Positions 1-11,639 of a stretch of DNA of 64,000 nt are shown here, in pieces. The stretch covers positions 162,684,124-162,748,123 of the forward strand of contig NC_135498.1 in NCBI RefSeq assembly GCF_052857255.1, in the 5' to 3' direction. The stretch comes from Amblyomma americanum. Taxonomy: Eukaryota > Arthropoda > Arachnida > Ixodida > Ixodidae. The stretch's first letter is position 1. Each line of letters opens with the position of its first letter. The position numbers and the translations under genes were made by a program. Under the pieces are notes generated by a model. That model worked only from the letters and a program-made list of their open reading frames with translations. It made no database searches and was not told the DNA's origin.

Positions 1-1
1 C

Positions 2-837
2 TTTTCCCCCGACTTTGAAACCCATCTATTCCGCCTGAAGCACGTTTTTACCTGCCTTTCTGACGCTGGCCTGCAGCTCAATTTGAAGAAATGCCGTTTT
101 GCTGCGCGTCAGCTGACAATCTTAGGACACGTTGTCTCTAAGCAAGGCGTTCGTCCCGACCCAGCTAAACTTCGCGCTGTCGCAGACTTTCCCAAACCCA
201 CTTCCATCAAATACTTGCGCAGCTTCTTAGGTCTGTGCTCTTACTTTCGGAGGTTTATTCGCAACTTTGCTTCGATTGCTGCGCCTTTAACACAACTGTC
301 CGGCAGTTCCGACTAATCGATGTGGTCTCCGGCGGGCGACGATGCGTATAACACCTTGCGCCGCCTCCTCACAGCGCCGCCCATACTGCGCCATTTCGAC
401 TAGACCGCTCCTACCGAGGTCCACACGGACGCCAGTGGTGTCGGCCTCGGCGCCGTATTCGCCCAGCGCATCTGTGGTTTTGATGAATACGTTGTTGCCT
501 ACGCAAGCCGCACACGTCCGAAGGCTGAACCTAATTACTCCGTAAGCGAAAAAGAGTGTTTGGCCATCGTATGGGCCCTTGCCAAATTCCGCCCCTACCT
601 CTATGGCCGCTCTTTTGATGTTGTGACGGATCATCATGCGCTTTGTTGGCTTCCTTGAAAGACCCATTCGGCCGCCTTGCCAGGTGGGCTCTTCGTCTGC
701 AAGAATATGACATCCGCGTGGTCTATCGTTCCAGCCGCAAGCATCAAGGCGCTGATGTCCTGTCCCGCTGCCCACTTCCAGCCGAGATCGCCAGCCTTTC
801 CACCTCTAACGTCTCCCCGTCGTCCCTTTCTCATTAG
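2..837 (+). pseudogene. Gypsy pol: RT connection and RNase H domain
   Basis: The frame is open from base 2. The segment [19 protein letters not shown] (near 225-285) is the conserved RT connection seen in Gypsy pol, and upstream [14 protein letters not shown] is equally typical. After a stop at 314-316 the same frame continues into RNase H, with [14 protein letters not shown] (first catalytic Asp present), [21 protein letters not shown] and [12 protein letters not shown] one-base shift near 655 moves the remainder, [20 protein letters not shown] and the GADVLSR end, into another frame. The RT YxDD box is just left of the window. The reading as degraded pol is certain; how old the damage is cannot be judged. 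Confidence 0.9.
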
Positions 838-838
838 C

Positions 839-2110
839 GACATGCCCTCAGCGCAACGTACTGACCCCTGGATCGCTTCTCTTCTCGACTTTCTCTCCAA
901 CCCCACGGCTGCTTCTCTATCCCGTGCTCTCCGCCGCCATGCTTCCCAATTCGTGATTCGCGATAACCTCCTCTATCACCTGAACTACGGCACCGACGGC
1001 CGCAAGTTGTTACTCGTTATTCCTCGCCACCTGCGCACGAACATATGCGCCTATTTCCACGCTGACCCACAATCCGGTCACGCGGATGTTTTCAAGACAT
1101 ACACCCGCATCCGGCTGCGCTTTACTGGTGCGGCATGTACACCTTCGTACTTAAATACACACGCGCCTGTCTCGCCTGTCAACGTCGCAAGCCATCTCCT
1201 CATCATTCTGCTGGACAGTTGCAGCTACTCCCTTGCCCACCGCGGCCGTTCGACCGTATCGGAATTGATTTCTACGGCCCGCTTCCGTACACCGCGGCCG
1301 GCAACCGTTGGGATATCGTTGCGGTTGATCATTTCACGAGATATGCCGAAACCGCCGCACTTCCGTCTGCCACAGCGAAAGACGTTGCCTCCTTCCTTTT
1401 GCAACGTTTCGTCCTTCGTCACGGTGCACCTCGTGAACTGCTTAGCGACCGCGGACGCGCCTTTTTGTACGATGTAATCACCGCCCTGCTCCGCCAGTGC
1501 AACATAATCAATCGTACCACCTCCGCCTATCATCCGCAGACCAACGGCCTCACCGAGCGATTTAACTGCACCCTCGGGGACATGCTCTCTATGTACGTCG
1601 CATCCAACCACTCGAATTGGGATCTCATCCTCCCTTATGTGACTTTCGCCTACAACACCGTCCAGCAGTCTACTACTGGCTTCTCTCCCTTCTTTCTTCT
1701 TTAAGGCCGTCATCCATCTGCTAACGTAGACACCATTCTGCCTTACCAACCTGACGCCTCCGAATATACCCCTGTTTCCGAAGCCGCGCAACACGCAGAA
1801 GATTGTCGCCAAATCGCCCGGTCACTCACAACTGACGCCCAGTATCGCCAGAAATTCCGCCACGACAACGCTCACACCACATCGCACTTCTCTCCTGGTG
1901 CGCTTGTGTGGCTCTGGATACCATCAAGTACTCCTGGACTCTCCTCGAAATTTCTCGCCTAGTATCACGGCCCCTACCGTGTCCTGGAGCGCACATCTCC
2001 CGTTAATTACGTTGCCGAACCCCTCACGCCATCTCCCGATCTCCGCCGCCGCGGCCGCGAGACAGTTCACATCCAGCGTCTCAAGCCTTACTACAATCCC
2101 TCCATATTGC
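839..2110 (+). pseudogene. Gypsy pol: integrase
   Basis: The HHCC zinc-binding region spans a frameshift: FHADPQSGHADVFKTY lies in one frame and ACLACQRRK in another (joined near 1125). The catalytic core follows at 1135-1704 with all three acidic residues visible: Asp in GIDFYGPLP, Asp in LLSDRGRAF and Glu in YHPQTNGLTERFN. After a stop at 1702 the C-terminal module continues as far as about 2100, with YHGPYRVLERTSPVNY (a GPY/F-type module) and HIQRLKPYYNP. The core therefore keeps its catalytic triad although the gene as a whole is broken. Confidence 0.88.
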
Positions 2111-2157
2111 AGTCGCCGTAAGTCGCCAGGATGGCTCCTCTTCGACCCGGGAGTGAT

Positions 2158-2400
2158 TGTGAAGAAGATGATGACCCAGACAAAGCAGATCACTCGTGAA
2201 AACGAAGAAGATGGCCCTTCGCGTCACCCGTATTGGTATCGCCACGTGTGTCTGTGCCCGACCTGGTTGCCCTCGGATTGTTCTCGCAGCTGCTCCCTTC
2301 CTCCCAGCTCTTATAAATAAACCCCCGCCTTACAAGAGAAAGAAAACCTGCTCTCCTTGATTAAAAGAACGAAGATTTTGTTTCGCCAACGAGATAATAT
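2158..2400 (+). repeat. Candidate 3' LTR of the left Gypsy element
   Basis: A purine stretch (gggagtgat) just before 2158 could be the polypurine tract, and the LTR would begin TGTGAAG. TATAAATA at about 2312-2319 would be its TATA box. The partner LTR is outside the window, so neither end can be proved. The right limit is a guess. Confidence 0.35.
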
Positions 2401-2743
2401 GACCAGGCAAATAATAGAAACTTATTTCTGCAGAAAAGAAGTGGTCACATTGTCTCAGCCAGCCTGCGTTGTTGTTTATTGTTAATAAAGTCTTATTTCA
2501 AAATAATTTGATTTTTTTGGCTTAGTGTAATCAGGTTTTGTGCGACAGGAGGAAGTGGTAGGCTTTTGATTGGACTTCTTCACACGTCAGACGAGTGGTG
2601 ATAGTTGTACTTTCTTGATGTTGGTTCTCAAAGCGCTCGACGCTCTTTCGCGTCACATAATTTTCATGCATAAATGTTTGTTTTTCTCAACAAATATTTG
2701 TTGCGAGTCAGCGCTCGTCTGTGTTGTCTTTTTGCTTTCGTTC
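2401..2743. other. No gene seen
   Basis: AT-rich DNA between two retroelements. No frame or motif was recognised. Confidence 0.5.
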
Positions 2744-3940
2744 ATCATCTACATCATCATCATCATCATTTATTGGCCCTTAAAGACCCCTGGAAGGGGC
2801 ATTACATAAAGGGAGGGGGGGGGGGAGCGGAACATCGAAAACAACAAAGTAGGTCACTGTCAAACATTGACAGAATCAGTGATCAGCAGGATATATGCAA
2901 CACCTTTAAATAAGCATGAACAAAATATAAAAACAGCACAGTAAAGAAAAAACAGAGGCAAACAGAAGCAGGCAAGAAATTCTCCACCTGTTTTCAAATG
3001 GGATGTCAGCAACTGCCGAAACTTATATAGATCGCGTTCTATTACAAAGTGGTCTGGTAATGAATTCCATTCTGCAATGGCAAGAGGCAAAAAATGACTT
3101 GTTGAATGCGTTAGAAGAGCCATGCAGACGTAGAATGCTCATGGAGTTGAAGAGGCGGTGTGATGTTCGGAAACGTGAAAGCAGAAGAGAATCCCGAAGC
3201 GAAGGAAAACAGAAGTATAGCTTATTAAATAATGACAAACGGGCGATTTTCCGTCTATGCGTCAGAGGCTTCATGTCGAGCGATAATTGTATATTTGTAA
3301 CACTGGAGTAGGTGTCGTAGTTGGAGGAAATATATCGGGCTGCACGGTTTTGAATGGCTTCTAGGCTATCGATTAGGTAAGCCTGATGTGGATTCCAAAT
3401 TGGGGAGCCAAACTCTAGTTTGGTTCGGACGAATGTTTTGTAAGCTAGACTGCGAATAGAGGGAGGGGAGCAACTGAGGTGCCGTCTGATGAACCCAAGT
3501 GATTTCGATGCACCAGCTGCAATCTTCGTGATGTGCTCGGACCAGGAGAGCTTGCTGGTGATGTGAATTCCAAGGTAAGGTATGATTTAACTTAGTAAAG
3601 GGTGGTTGAGTACAACGAATATGCGTAGCTGAGGTTAGTGCGCTTGCGTGTTACCTGCATGTATTTGCACTTAGATATATTCAGCTTCATTAGCCATGTC
3701 GAACACCAGTCTTCAATTTTGTTTAAATAATTTTGAAGTAACAACTGATCATTGTGTGCTGTTATGCGACGATACAAGACGCAGTCATCTGCGAAAAGAC
3801 GAATGCACGATGAAATGCTGGAAGGAAGATCGTTTATGAAAATTAAAACCAAAAGTGGGCCGAGCACCGAGCCCTGCGGGACACCAGAAAGAGTTGGCGA
3901 TGTGCCACCCACAATGCATTATTGAGAGAGCCATATGGCT
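2744..3940 (-). mobile_element. 5'-truncated CR1/L2-like LINE with ATG-repeat tail
   Basis: Read on the minus strand, this is the 3' third of a non-LTR retrotransposon. RT motifs are followed by the thumb region, a C-terminal region, and a 3' UTR ending in a (ATG)n tail, seen as CATCAT repeats at 2744-2770. There is no 5' half, as expected of incomplete target-primed reverse transcription. Flanking duplications were not found. Confidence 0.8.
2860..3912 (-). pseudogene. LINE reverse transcriptase, C-terminal part
   Basis: At 3592-3912 the minus strand encodes TLSGVPQGSVLGPLLVLIF and then IRLFADDCVLYR, the motif B and FADD catalytic box of a LINE RT. A frame break at about 3580-3595 follows. 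The protein then continues through SKLSWSEHITKIAAGASKSL, VRTKLEFGSPIWNPHQ and AIQNRAARYI (about 3300-3580), standard thumb-region motifs of CR1/L2-type LINEs. The final stretch (2860-3123) includes LPLAIAEWNSLPD, a common LINE C-terminal motif. The FADD box is intact, but the chain is broken by frame changes. Confidence 0.82.
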
Positions 3941-6006
3941 ATTCTCTACAGATCGAAAGTTTGGTTAGGAAGGATTTTATGATAATTATACCTTTTCAAT
4001 TTAGCGGCGAAAATTCAGGAACCACTGTTGCAGTTGCTGAAAAGAATAGCTGGAAAAAACTACAGCAGATTCCACAAAAACACTTGCCTTAGCGGCTCAT
4101 TCAGTTCCGCGAAGAGATCGACTCTGTCATGTTCAGCGAACGTGACACGCCTTCAGGCATCTTGAGGTGCGAATCACGGCAATAAATTTTCCTCAGGAGT
4201 AATTGCGCAAAACAGGGTGAAAAGCTTCAACGCGAACGCTTGCACACAACTGAAGGCAAAAATTGCTTCCAAGGCGGCCACTTTCTTCACAAAGGAAAGG
4301 ACAATTAGTTTGGGCGATGCACTCTTTTAATCTAACACTAATTCTCTGCAGCTATTTGTCCGTGAGCTGCAAGTACTTCACACTTGAGTCTTGGTTGTCT
4401 CTTTCTTGTCGCTTATTTCAGCACACACGACTTCGTCATGGTTTAAATTTGCTGATGTTACTCCGCACTGTATGCCACTCCGTGAACAGCCAGCAGGAGA
4501 ACTGGAGTTGCGCGACACTACGAGAGGTGGAAACTTCCCCGTCCTCAGGCGTTCTCTGATATTTCGTCGGCAGTTGTGTAGATCGGGCTAATGGCACAGT
4601 GCTGTGTCTGCTGGCATCATTTGCGAGTTGCGCTGATTGAAAACAGCATCCGATCTTGCAGTCACATCAGTACGACCATAGCTTGCGCGTCATGTGTGAA
4701 GAAAATTGTATCTACCGCCGCCAGGAGCAACAAATAACTTTTATGCACAGTAGACAGCGCCGCTAGAGACCTCTAGGCAGGTTCGTGGGTAACTGTTCAT
4801 AGTGTAGCCCTTGTGCAATGATTAAATGTCACTTGATATGAAGAGATCGTATCCTTTATGCGTAAGCACTTGAAACTGAATGGTCATTAATGATATGCGC
4901 GCCTACTAAGTGCGGTCGCAAAATCTATACTCCAATGGAAAATGTAAGCCGCGTAATTCGCCCGAGCCTTCAACGCTTACGCAGGCGAGATGCGTCCATT
5001 AGTGCCAGTAGGTGCAAGAACGTAAGAGCGACGTGATCAAGACGTTCTGAGACGCACTAAAGGTCAGCTTCTTAGCGGTTCTTCTCGGACAGTACATGCA
5101 GCAAAAGCAAACGCGTTGCATAGAATGAAACAGCGAAAATGCCTTAAATTGCACACAGCACACTTCGCTGATGGTTGAAAGCAAGTATTACAAAAAAAAA
5201 AACGAGGCGCCCGTAGGACTATACACCTGTTTTCTGCTCAGCGAGCACAGGCGTGCTCGGCGGTCGTTGAATACAATGCCTGCAGTTCTTGGTTGTGCAC
5301 ATAAATTGAGCGCGGCCAAATTGAGCTGGCAAACTGAGCTTCAATTGAGCTGGCAAGGAACCTTCGACATAAGGAACCCAAAGCAACTACAACAATCTGG
5401 AAATATGTGGAAGCAGCTGTGCGTCGCCCCGGCCACATCTGGTAAGTGTGGTCGCGTCTCACGTCACAAGCAAAATGATAAAGCCGCGTAACGGCAGCAC
5501 TGAGTGTGAACGAACACTATGCATATTCGTGGCACTATCGTCAAGGGATTCGTGTGCAGCCACTCAACGATTAGATTGTGATGCTGTCTCTCTGAAGCGC
5601 AAACAATTAACAATAAAATGAGAAATTTTATTCCTGCATACATGAACATCCATTTGTTATGCTATCATTTTAATAACGCTGCTTCATAATTGTATCATCT
5701 ACGAAATACTTCCGAATTGCGACCACAAGCTTATCTAAATGTATACATTATGCAAGTCGTAAGCAAAGCAAATGGATCTGGAATATATTTGCTATAATTC
5801 CTTCTAATTATCTAAATCGGTCAAGTTTGTCTTGTACTGTTTTCTACAAAACAGTAATTCATACAAATTAATATATGGAACCTTCCTGTGAGATGCGTCA
5901 TAATAAGCGTAAAAGTAATTAACAAGAATATTCACGGAGCACCAACGCAGCCAGCTAACGCATCTATTAAAAATACAGGAAATAAATTTCGTTAGCCTCA
6001 CTTCGA
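3941..6006. other. No gene seen
   Basis: About 2 kb with only short chance frames. An A-run lies near 5191. No element ends or motifs were recognised. Confidence 0.5.
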
Positions 6007-7051
6007 TAGTATTTACTCGAATTCAGGCTGGCCTCGATTATAAGCCGAATTCCGAAAGTTGAAGGGCTAATTAAAAAAACGCTTTCTTCGAACGCAAGCC
6101 GGTCGAAAAAAGAACTGAGAACGAAAGCAGGTACAGCGGTCAAACAGCTTTAATTTCAACGGACTACTCCTGCTGACTCGTCCTCGTCATCGCTTACCTC
6201 TTTATCACCGTTCTCTTTGTACAGCGCACACTCTTCTGTGCCATCAAGTGCATTTTAGTAACAAACGCGCAGCAATGCTTTGCGGAGATGTCTCTCCAGG
6301 CTGCACCGATGAAGCTCGCTAGGAATCCAAAGAACACGCACATGATGCGGCATGCTGGGGATTGCTCCCAAGATTCACTGGCCCCGTGAAATGCCTCGCT
6401 TTCTTGCCAGCTCTCTCGCTTTGGCATCTAGCACTTCTGTGGTCATTGGAAGTGCCGCTTACCTCATCGATTCCTTGAACTTTCCTAGTGCTGATTCCAC
6501 TCCAGGATGGGAACCTTTATGTGGGCCCATGATGGTCCTCCTCTTTGCGGCGAACGCAAAAAAAATCACCAAGCTGCCCTCTCTAACGGTGAACATTCTT
6601 TTCGTCCAGGCCACAGTGCCGACCAGACTTCAGGTTTGAAAACTGCTCTGCAGCGTGCAATAGTTTTCGATTGAAGTCATCGCTATATTGACACCGTTTG
6701 ATTGGTTCTATGAGTTCGGTGAAAAACCACATATGAAAAACCACGTGTGAAAAACATGCACTGCCGACGAACGTGCCCATGCTACCACAAGATGACAAAC
6801 GTTGTCAGATGGGAATCCAATGCTCGTGTGTACTTTTACCTGAATCGGCTACGGATAATACAACGCCTACAGTGCCACCTTCTGTTTGCGTTTCGTGGGG
6901 GCGCCATCTGTTTGCTACTTATTTTTCTTTTTATGCGTTGTTGTCGTTTTTTAACAATACAATGAAAAATCCTGAAATATAAGCCAGCGTAAGCGTTTCA
7001 TATTTCGTTTTCTTTAAAAAAATGTCAACCCATAGTCGAATAAATACGGTA
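6007..7051 (-). mobile_element. pogo/Tigger-like DNA transposon, internally deleted copy
   Basis: The ends are imperfect inverted repeats: TAGTATTTACTCGAA at 6007 on the plus strand, and TACCGTATTTATTCGAC read inward from 7051 on the minus strand. TA lies at both outer edges, as expected for the TA target of Tc1/mariner/pogo elements. Inside, the minus strand carries a short transposase remnant. At about 1.05 kb it is too short for a full pogo-type transposase gene, so it is a non-autonomous derivative. Confidence 0.6.
6180..6460 (-). pseudogene. Remnant of pogo/Tigger-type transposase C-terminus
   Basis: On the minus strand, split over two frames, the reading passes through a basic helix-like stretch, a segment resembling WxxIPxExIxxSFRKC, then NALDGTEECALY and an acidic tail (VSDDEDES). 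The order 'NALDGTEDD, then acidic tail' is how many CENP-B/Tigger/POGK-type transposases end. Frameshifts and a stop inside the stretch rule out a functional protein. The assignment rests on this short motif plus the TA-flanked ends. Confidence 0.45.
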
Positions 7052-7896
7052 AATAATACCGCAGTGGACGCATGGTGTCAGTGAAAAGGATCCTTAAGTA
7101 GCCATCGACACCACTGTATCGAAGTGTTTTGAATGGATGAGTGATATATTTTATTAACTTTTTCATGGTTTCTTCAGCAACAAGGTAGAGAGGACGCAGG
7201 GCAAAAAGCTGCGTTGTTGCAGCTTGAGAGCCTCCGTACGCCCTCTGCCGGAGTGCATAGCCCAGCAGCTGCTCAGAACCAGAGTGGACGAGCGCACTCA
7301 CAAACACAAAAGAAATCCAGCCACAAAGTACCACATCTGACGTCTGCATGAAGTTACGCCTCTCTCTCACTGGGCGCTATTTGACAAAATCTACTCCAAA
7401 CTTCTATGTACAGGAACTCATTTACAATCAACCGAGATACAATTCATGTAAAACGAAAGTACACCAAGTTATATATATATATATGTTCTAAACACGAACT
7501 ATGTACATTAAAATATGGAAATAAGCGTGACTAATTCATGCCGTTAAGTCTCTGCAAGTATGATGCTGTTATTTTGCAGAATATTGAGGTAATGTGACAA
7601 ACTATATGTCAGCGACTGCTTACCGTATGTGGTGCGGCAGAAAGGTACACACCACGACTTTTTGTTCTGTGTATTGTAAAATAGAATCGAACGGGTCAGG
7701 TTGAGACTTGATAAAAGGATCTCTTTCTTATTGGAAATAGCGCTTCTATACATAGATATTAACTTGAATGGGAATAAGTCTGAGTGTGTCATGATATTAA
7801 ACATTGCAGAGTAGGGACCCGTATGAGTACACAGGGTACATTATCTTTTTATCTAATTGCTCGTTTATGAAGAATTAGACTTTTCATTTGGTTTTG
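7052..7896. other. No gene seen; short AT microsatellite
   Basis: A short (AT)7 run lies at about 7471-7484. The rest is anonymous AT-rich sequence. Confidence 0.5.
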
Positions 7897-9890
7897 CTTG
7901 GTTGTTGTTCCCCAGGCCATGAGACAATTCATTTGGGGATTGGTCTTAGGCCCTGTTGCAGTCAACACCAGAGTGAGGTCCTGATTTCATACTTTATATA
8001 AAGTTGCCATATCTCCAATGTTTACTGCTGCAGAAAAGTAGTAAATGCTGATAGTCAGTAACGAAAGTGAGTGGTGCTGAACATATTGCCATTAGAATTA
8101 CACTGTGTAGCATGGCAGCCGTAATATGCGCGCCTGCTGGTAGGAGCGGACTGACTAGTTCGTTAAGCCAACCATAGATTGTGGAACTTCGTTTAGATGA
8201 TGACCCCTGAGCCCAGGCACACATGCTAACCATACAAAACGAATGTGTGGTGGTCGACCATGCGGTTCAGAGCGACCAGTTAAGGTAAAGTGTAAAAAAT
8301 AAACGGCATACCGAGGAGCCTGCCAAAATTAGAGCATCAGCGAGCAATGTTATCTGGTAATCTTGGAGTAAAATTTTTAGCTTGCAGAAGGGCTGCAGTG
8401 TTTCATTGCTGCGAAAGATGCCATCAACGACAATTTTAATACGTGAAGGGTTCTTGGGCTCAGGAAGGATTGCCGAAATTCGAACAATGAAGGGTTAAAG
8501 GGCGAATTGCGCACATGTAACTTCAGGAGTGTAAACACAAAACCAGTTATCACTAAAAAAAATGCACCCGACAGAAAATGAGAGGTCAAATATCAGAAAT
8601 TAATGCACATTACCGCGCTTTTAAAAAGTTTTGATTCTTGAAATGCGAAATCTTGATATCAGCTATAACGTCCGCATCTCTAGGTTCAAGAGATGACTTC
8701 CGACGAATGTTCGAATGCCCAAATACAGGCACAACGCCCAACGCTCTAAGAATTAAGGGAGGTAGTTTAAACGCAGGCGTTCCACAAAAAAAAAAACACA
8801 GGCGAACTTTAAGATGAAGCAGAGGTATATGCGATAAACCTAAAAGACTGCGTTCTGTTGATGGAACGAATGTTTCTTTGCGCAGCATGCCAACTAGCAG
8901 AACGCCTTTCGCAGTGGCATGGCCTATGTGGGGACCGCAGGCAACAAAAGCTTGATATTTAATCATGAGACACTATCTAGACTGCAGTTGGACAATTGGA
9001 TGCAGTCGATAGACAACAAGAGATTTTTGCTGAATGAGATAGTGGGAAACAAGCAGCGCACATCTGTTGCACTGAGACATAAGTGAAAGTCGTTTAACCA
9101 TTGCTCGAGAAGATTTACGCACAGCAGTAAAGACCAATTAAAAAGTGTATGCCACGGACGAAAAAAATGCTACGGCCACAGCGTGCGCGTCGATTTTCAC
9201 AAAACAACTGCATGGAATAGGGGTGAGTAAGATGCTGGGAAGAGCAGGCGAAAGAACACCTCCCTGAGGATAGCATTTGGACTGTCGAAATCTGCTAGAA
9301 GTAACCCAGCTTTGATAGCAATAAAACAAGCTTTAAACTGAAAATGCAGAGTTAATTCCATAACGCAACTTAGAAATGCGTCAGCCTGCGATGTTTCCAA
9401 TAGACTGCAGTGTTCGATGCTGTCGTAGGCCTTGAATCATCTAGTGTGACAAGTGCGGTGTACTCTTTTCGTGGTTCAGAGACTTGTATATTGCTCTCAG
9501 GTTATGTTGTGCGCAATGTAGAGTGTACCGCGGCGTGAAACCAATTAGGCTGGGACTGAACGGCGCGTCCTCAGAAATGAAATTTGGAGTACTTCGGCCA
9601 AGAAAAGCCCTTTCGACAAATTTTACCGATTTGGTTTATGTTGTTTAAAACGAAACTACCACCCTTGTTTTTAAGAATGATGCGGACATTTTTTTTGCAA
9701 GGCGACGACTATTAAGGATATAAGAGCCTTTAAGAGAATAATCAAACCTGCAATGAGTCGACAGAAGACTCCTTTCAGTTTAGTCATATTTAAATGACAG
9801 TCAGCGCTTGGAGCAGCAGGAGGGGAGCAGAGAACAATTTGCAAGAGTTGAGAGAAAAAGCCATTTTCGAACCCTTCCATAGAAAAATGT
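7897..9890 (-). mobile_element. LINE copy A (jockey/I-superfamily type), 5'-truncated
   Basis: Minus-strand non-LTR element. The 3' end is marked by a GTTGTTGTT tail (about 7897-7909) followed inward by a conserved tick LINE 3' UTR block (ccaggccatgag...attggtcttagg) that also occurs at the end of copy B. Moving 5', a degenerate terminal zinc knuckle (8050-8110), thumb region (8660-8920) and RT core (9140-9690) are visible. Compared with copy B, the stretch between thumb and knuckle is about 350 bp shorter, so most of RNase H appears to be deleted. Confidence 0.75.
8040..9690 (-). pseudogene. LINE copy A ORF2 remnant
   Basis: RT motif B appears as CYPQGGVLSPALPSILL near 9200-9260, alternating with a second frame. 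The catalytic Y-x-D-D region near 9150 is corrupted to KIDAHAVAVAFF. Upstream, LIGFTPRYT and TLDDSR correspond to the motifs conserved as TGFRPGCS and LDVSKAYDS in copy B. The thumb segment GTPAFKLPPLILRALG (8700-8790) matches the same region of copies B and C. At the C-terminus ICSAPLTFVTDYQHLLLFC retains the spacing of the LINE zinc knuckle but not all its cysteines. Many frame changes make it non-functional. Confidence 0.7.
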
Positions 9891-10410
9891 GCGGAATGCT
9901 CCAGGAGCCGTAAGATTAAGTCTCTTGCCTTCTAATCCACGCTGGGGTAGAGGGGAAGATGAAAATACAGAAATAGGAAGAAGGTGAAGGTGAGAGCTGA
10001 CATTCTAAGCTGCACACGGGATGCGACCTCTTGTATTGACAGTAGCGTTAATGTCATAACATGCGGACGCTGCGTAAGAGTAACAAGAACGGCTGCAACC
10101 ATGGTTAGCATGAGCATAGCTGGCATGGCAACAAGCATGCATACTACATAAACACATGCGCACAGAGCACAATCCAGCTGTTTGACCACCTTAATCATGT
10201 GCTCTTCCGTTATCGCTTTTGACCGACACTAACCAGCACCAGGAGTAGGCGACTGAAGACCGCGCTACTGGGTCGTCCTTGCTAAGCTGCATCCGCGTTA
10301 GTACCATTCTTTGAGGGGAAGGAATAACAGTTCTAAAGCAACACTCTGTACTTCTTCAAGACACCTCGAAGGACATAACGATTTCTGAATTTCTGACACA
10401 TGGCATTCGA
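9891..10410. other. No gene seen
   Basis: Spacer between LINE copies A and B. No motif was recognised. Confidence 0.45.
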
Positions 10411-10842
10411 TTGTTTTTGTTGTTGTTGTCCTCAAGAAAATAATGGTGCGCAGCCACTTCGGGTGATTGGCTAAGGCACAGGCGGCGACTGACAGGTGCT
10501 CAAAACAATAAATGATAATAATAATTAACTACAACAAAAATAAGAATGCAGATTTTCTTTTTGAAGTTAACAACCAAACACTTTGAGATTTGCGACTGAA
10601 AAGGAGAACGAGGCTAATCGTGCCGTGTTTAGGAAGCCCTCGTGAATTTTTAGATGGACTTTGAGCAGGAGCAGCCAGAAGATGGAATTCAGAAACATTT
10701 TAGGCTGGCAGCCACTTAGTGTCTGAGAGAAAAATTTGAATGGCGGAGAGCGTACTCCTGTTGCTGCTTCCAAAGGTGCAAGCACCAAGAGACAGAACAA
10801 CGCCAGCAAACAGACTTAGACCGAGGTGTCGTAACGGGTGCT

Positions 10843-11091
10843 CTAACAGGATAAGCGAGGGCAGATCAACAAGAAGTGGCCTATCGTCTCAGGTGCCGCG
10901 CAGAGCGGGCACAGTGGGAATATCAACAGACCAGACCTAAATTGGTAGAAGTTTAACTGAGGCAGGCAACAGCGTAAACGCGTGGAAGAAACCTCAAGCT
11001 TGCACGATCGCCATCCTTTACTGCACCAAGGGTTAGAGAAGTGCTGGAAGTCAAGGGAGGAGGTAAGTTCTGCTGCTGCGGATTCTTTCAT
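10843..11091 (-). pseudogene. LINE copy B ORF2 C-terminal zinc knuckle
   Basis: The minus strand encodes FRSGLLIFPLCPLCAAPETI followed by GHFLLICPRLSC. This gives C-x2-C-x8-H-x4-C, the CCHC-type knuckle found at the ORF2 C-terminus of I/jockey/R1-type LINEs, where it is thought to bind the template RNA. The Cys and His residues are intact here, but the surrounding ORF is broken. Confidence 0.75.
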
Positions 11092-11157
11092 TAGCAGATA
11101 CCTGCGAAACCTGGCTGCTGTTATATATGCGCAGGGCGGAAGGAGAGCTATGACGGG

Positions 11158-11470
11158 GCCTTAAAGGGATGCCTTTGCCAGGGTATCAGCAACCTCATTT
11201 AAATGAATTCCTCTGTACCTAGGCACCCAAACGAACCATAATGAGCGCATGCGGGATGGTGCAAAGCATTTGAATAAGCGGAGTTGATGTGTCCCGCAGA
11301 TACCGTAGACGTAGTGAGAAAGGAGCACAGGGAGAGTGTATCCGTGGTAATTAGGACAGAAGACAAAGGCCTGTTTAACTTTTACAAAGCCACGACTACT
11401 GCTAAAAGCACAGTAAAAAAATAGGGGTGAAATCGGATTGGCGGAGTGAAACTGACTAGTCCAGGGAGTG
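11158..11470 (-). pseudogene. LINE copy B RNase H domain
   Basis: The minus strand reads TTDTLSVLLSHYVYG (containing the conserved TDS-like Asp) and later WVPRYRGIHLNEVADTLAK, followed by a stop at 11161-11163. The latter is the C-terminal RNase HI motif, with its catalytic Asp in ADTLAK, as found in I-superfamily LINEs. The N-terminal Asp and Glu motifs were not identified in this degraded copy. RNase H presence argues for the I/jockey/LOA/R1 side of LINE diversity rather than CR1. Confidence 0.75.
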
Positions 11471-11639
11471 AGAGAATACGCACACGGTCGTTTTCGTCAC
11501 ACTGTGAGGCGTCACCGGCATAGAGAACATGAGAGTGACAGCACAACAAGTAATCTTTTAATAAACTGTTGATCTAATGGAAAGGCATAAATTTTAAATG
11601 ATTTGGAAAGAAGTCAATAAACGCAATCTCAAAAGATGT

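Larger units (their letters stand above)
1..2400 (+). mobile_element. Ty3/Gypsy retrotransposon, 3' half, left-truncated by the window edge
   Basis: The sequence reads, in order, the end of reverse transcriptase, RNase H, the integrase zinc-binding region, the integrase core and an integrase C-terminal module. This is the Ty3/Gypsy pol order. Gag, protease and the RT catalytic site lie outside the window. The copy carries at least two in-frame stops (near 314 and 404) and frameshifts near 655, 838 and 1125, so it makes no intact polyprotein. No envelope-like frame follows integrase. It differs clearly in sequence from the two Gypsy elements at 12-25 kb. Confidence 0.9.

Noticed and set aside
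1225..1812. 195-codon minus-strand frame
   Set aside because: Antisense shadow of the Gypsy integrase core, which is unambiguous on the plus strand.
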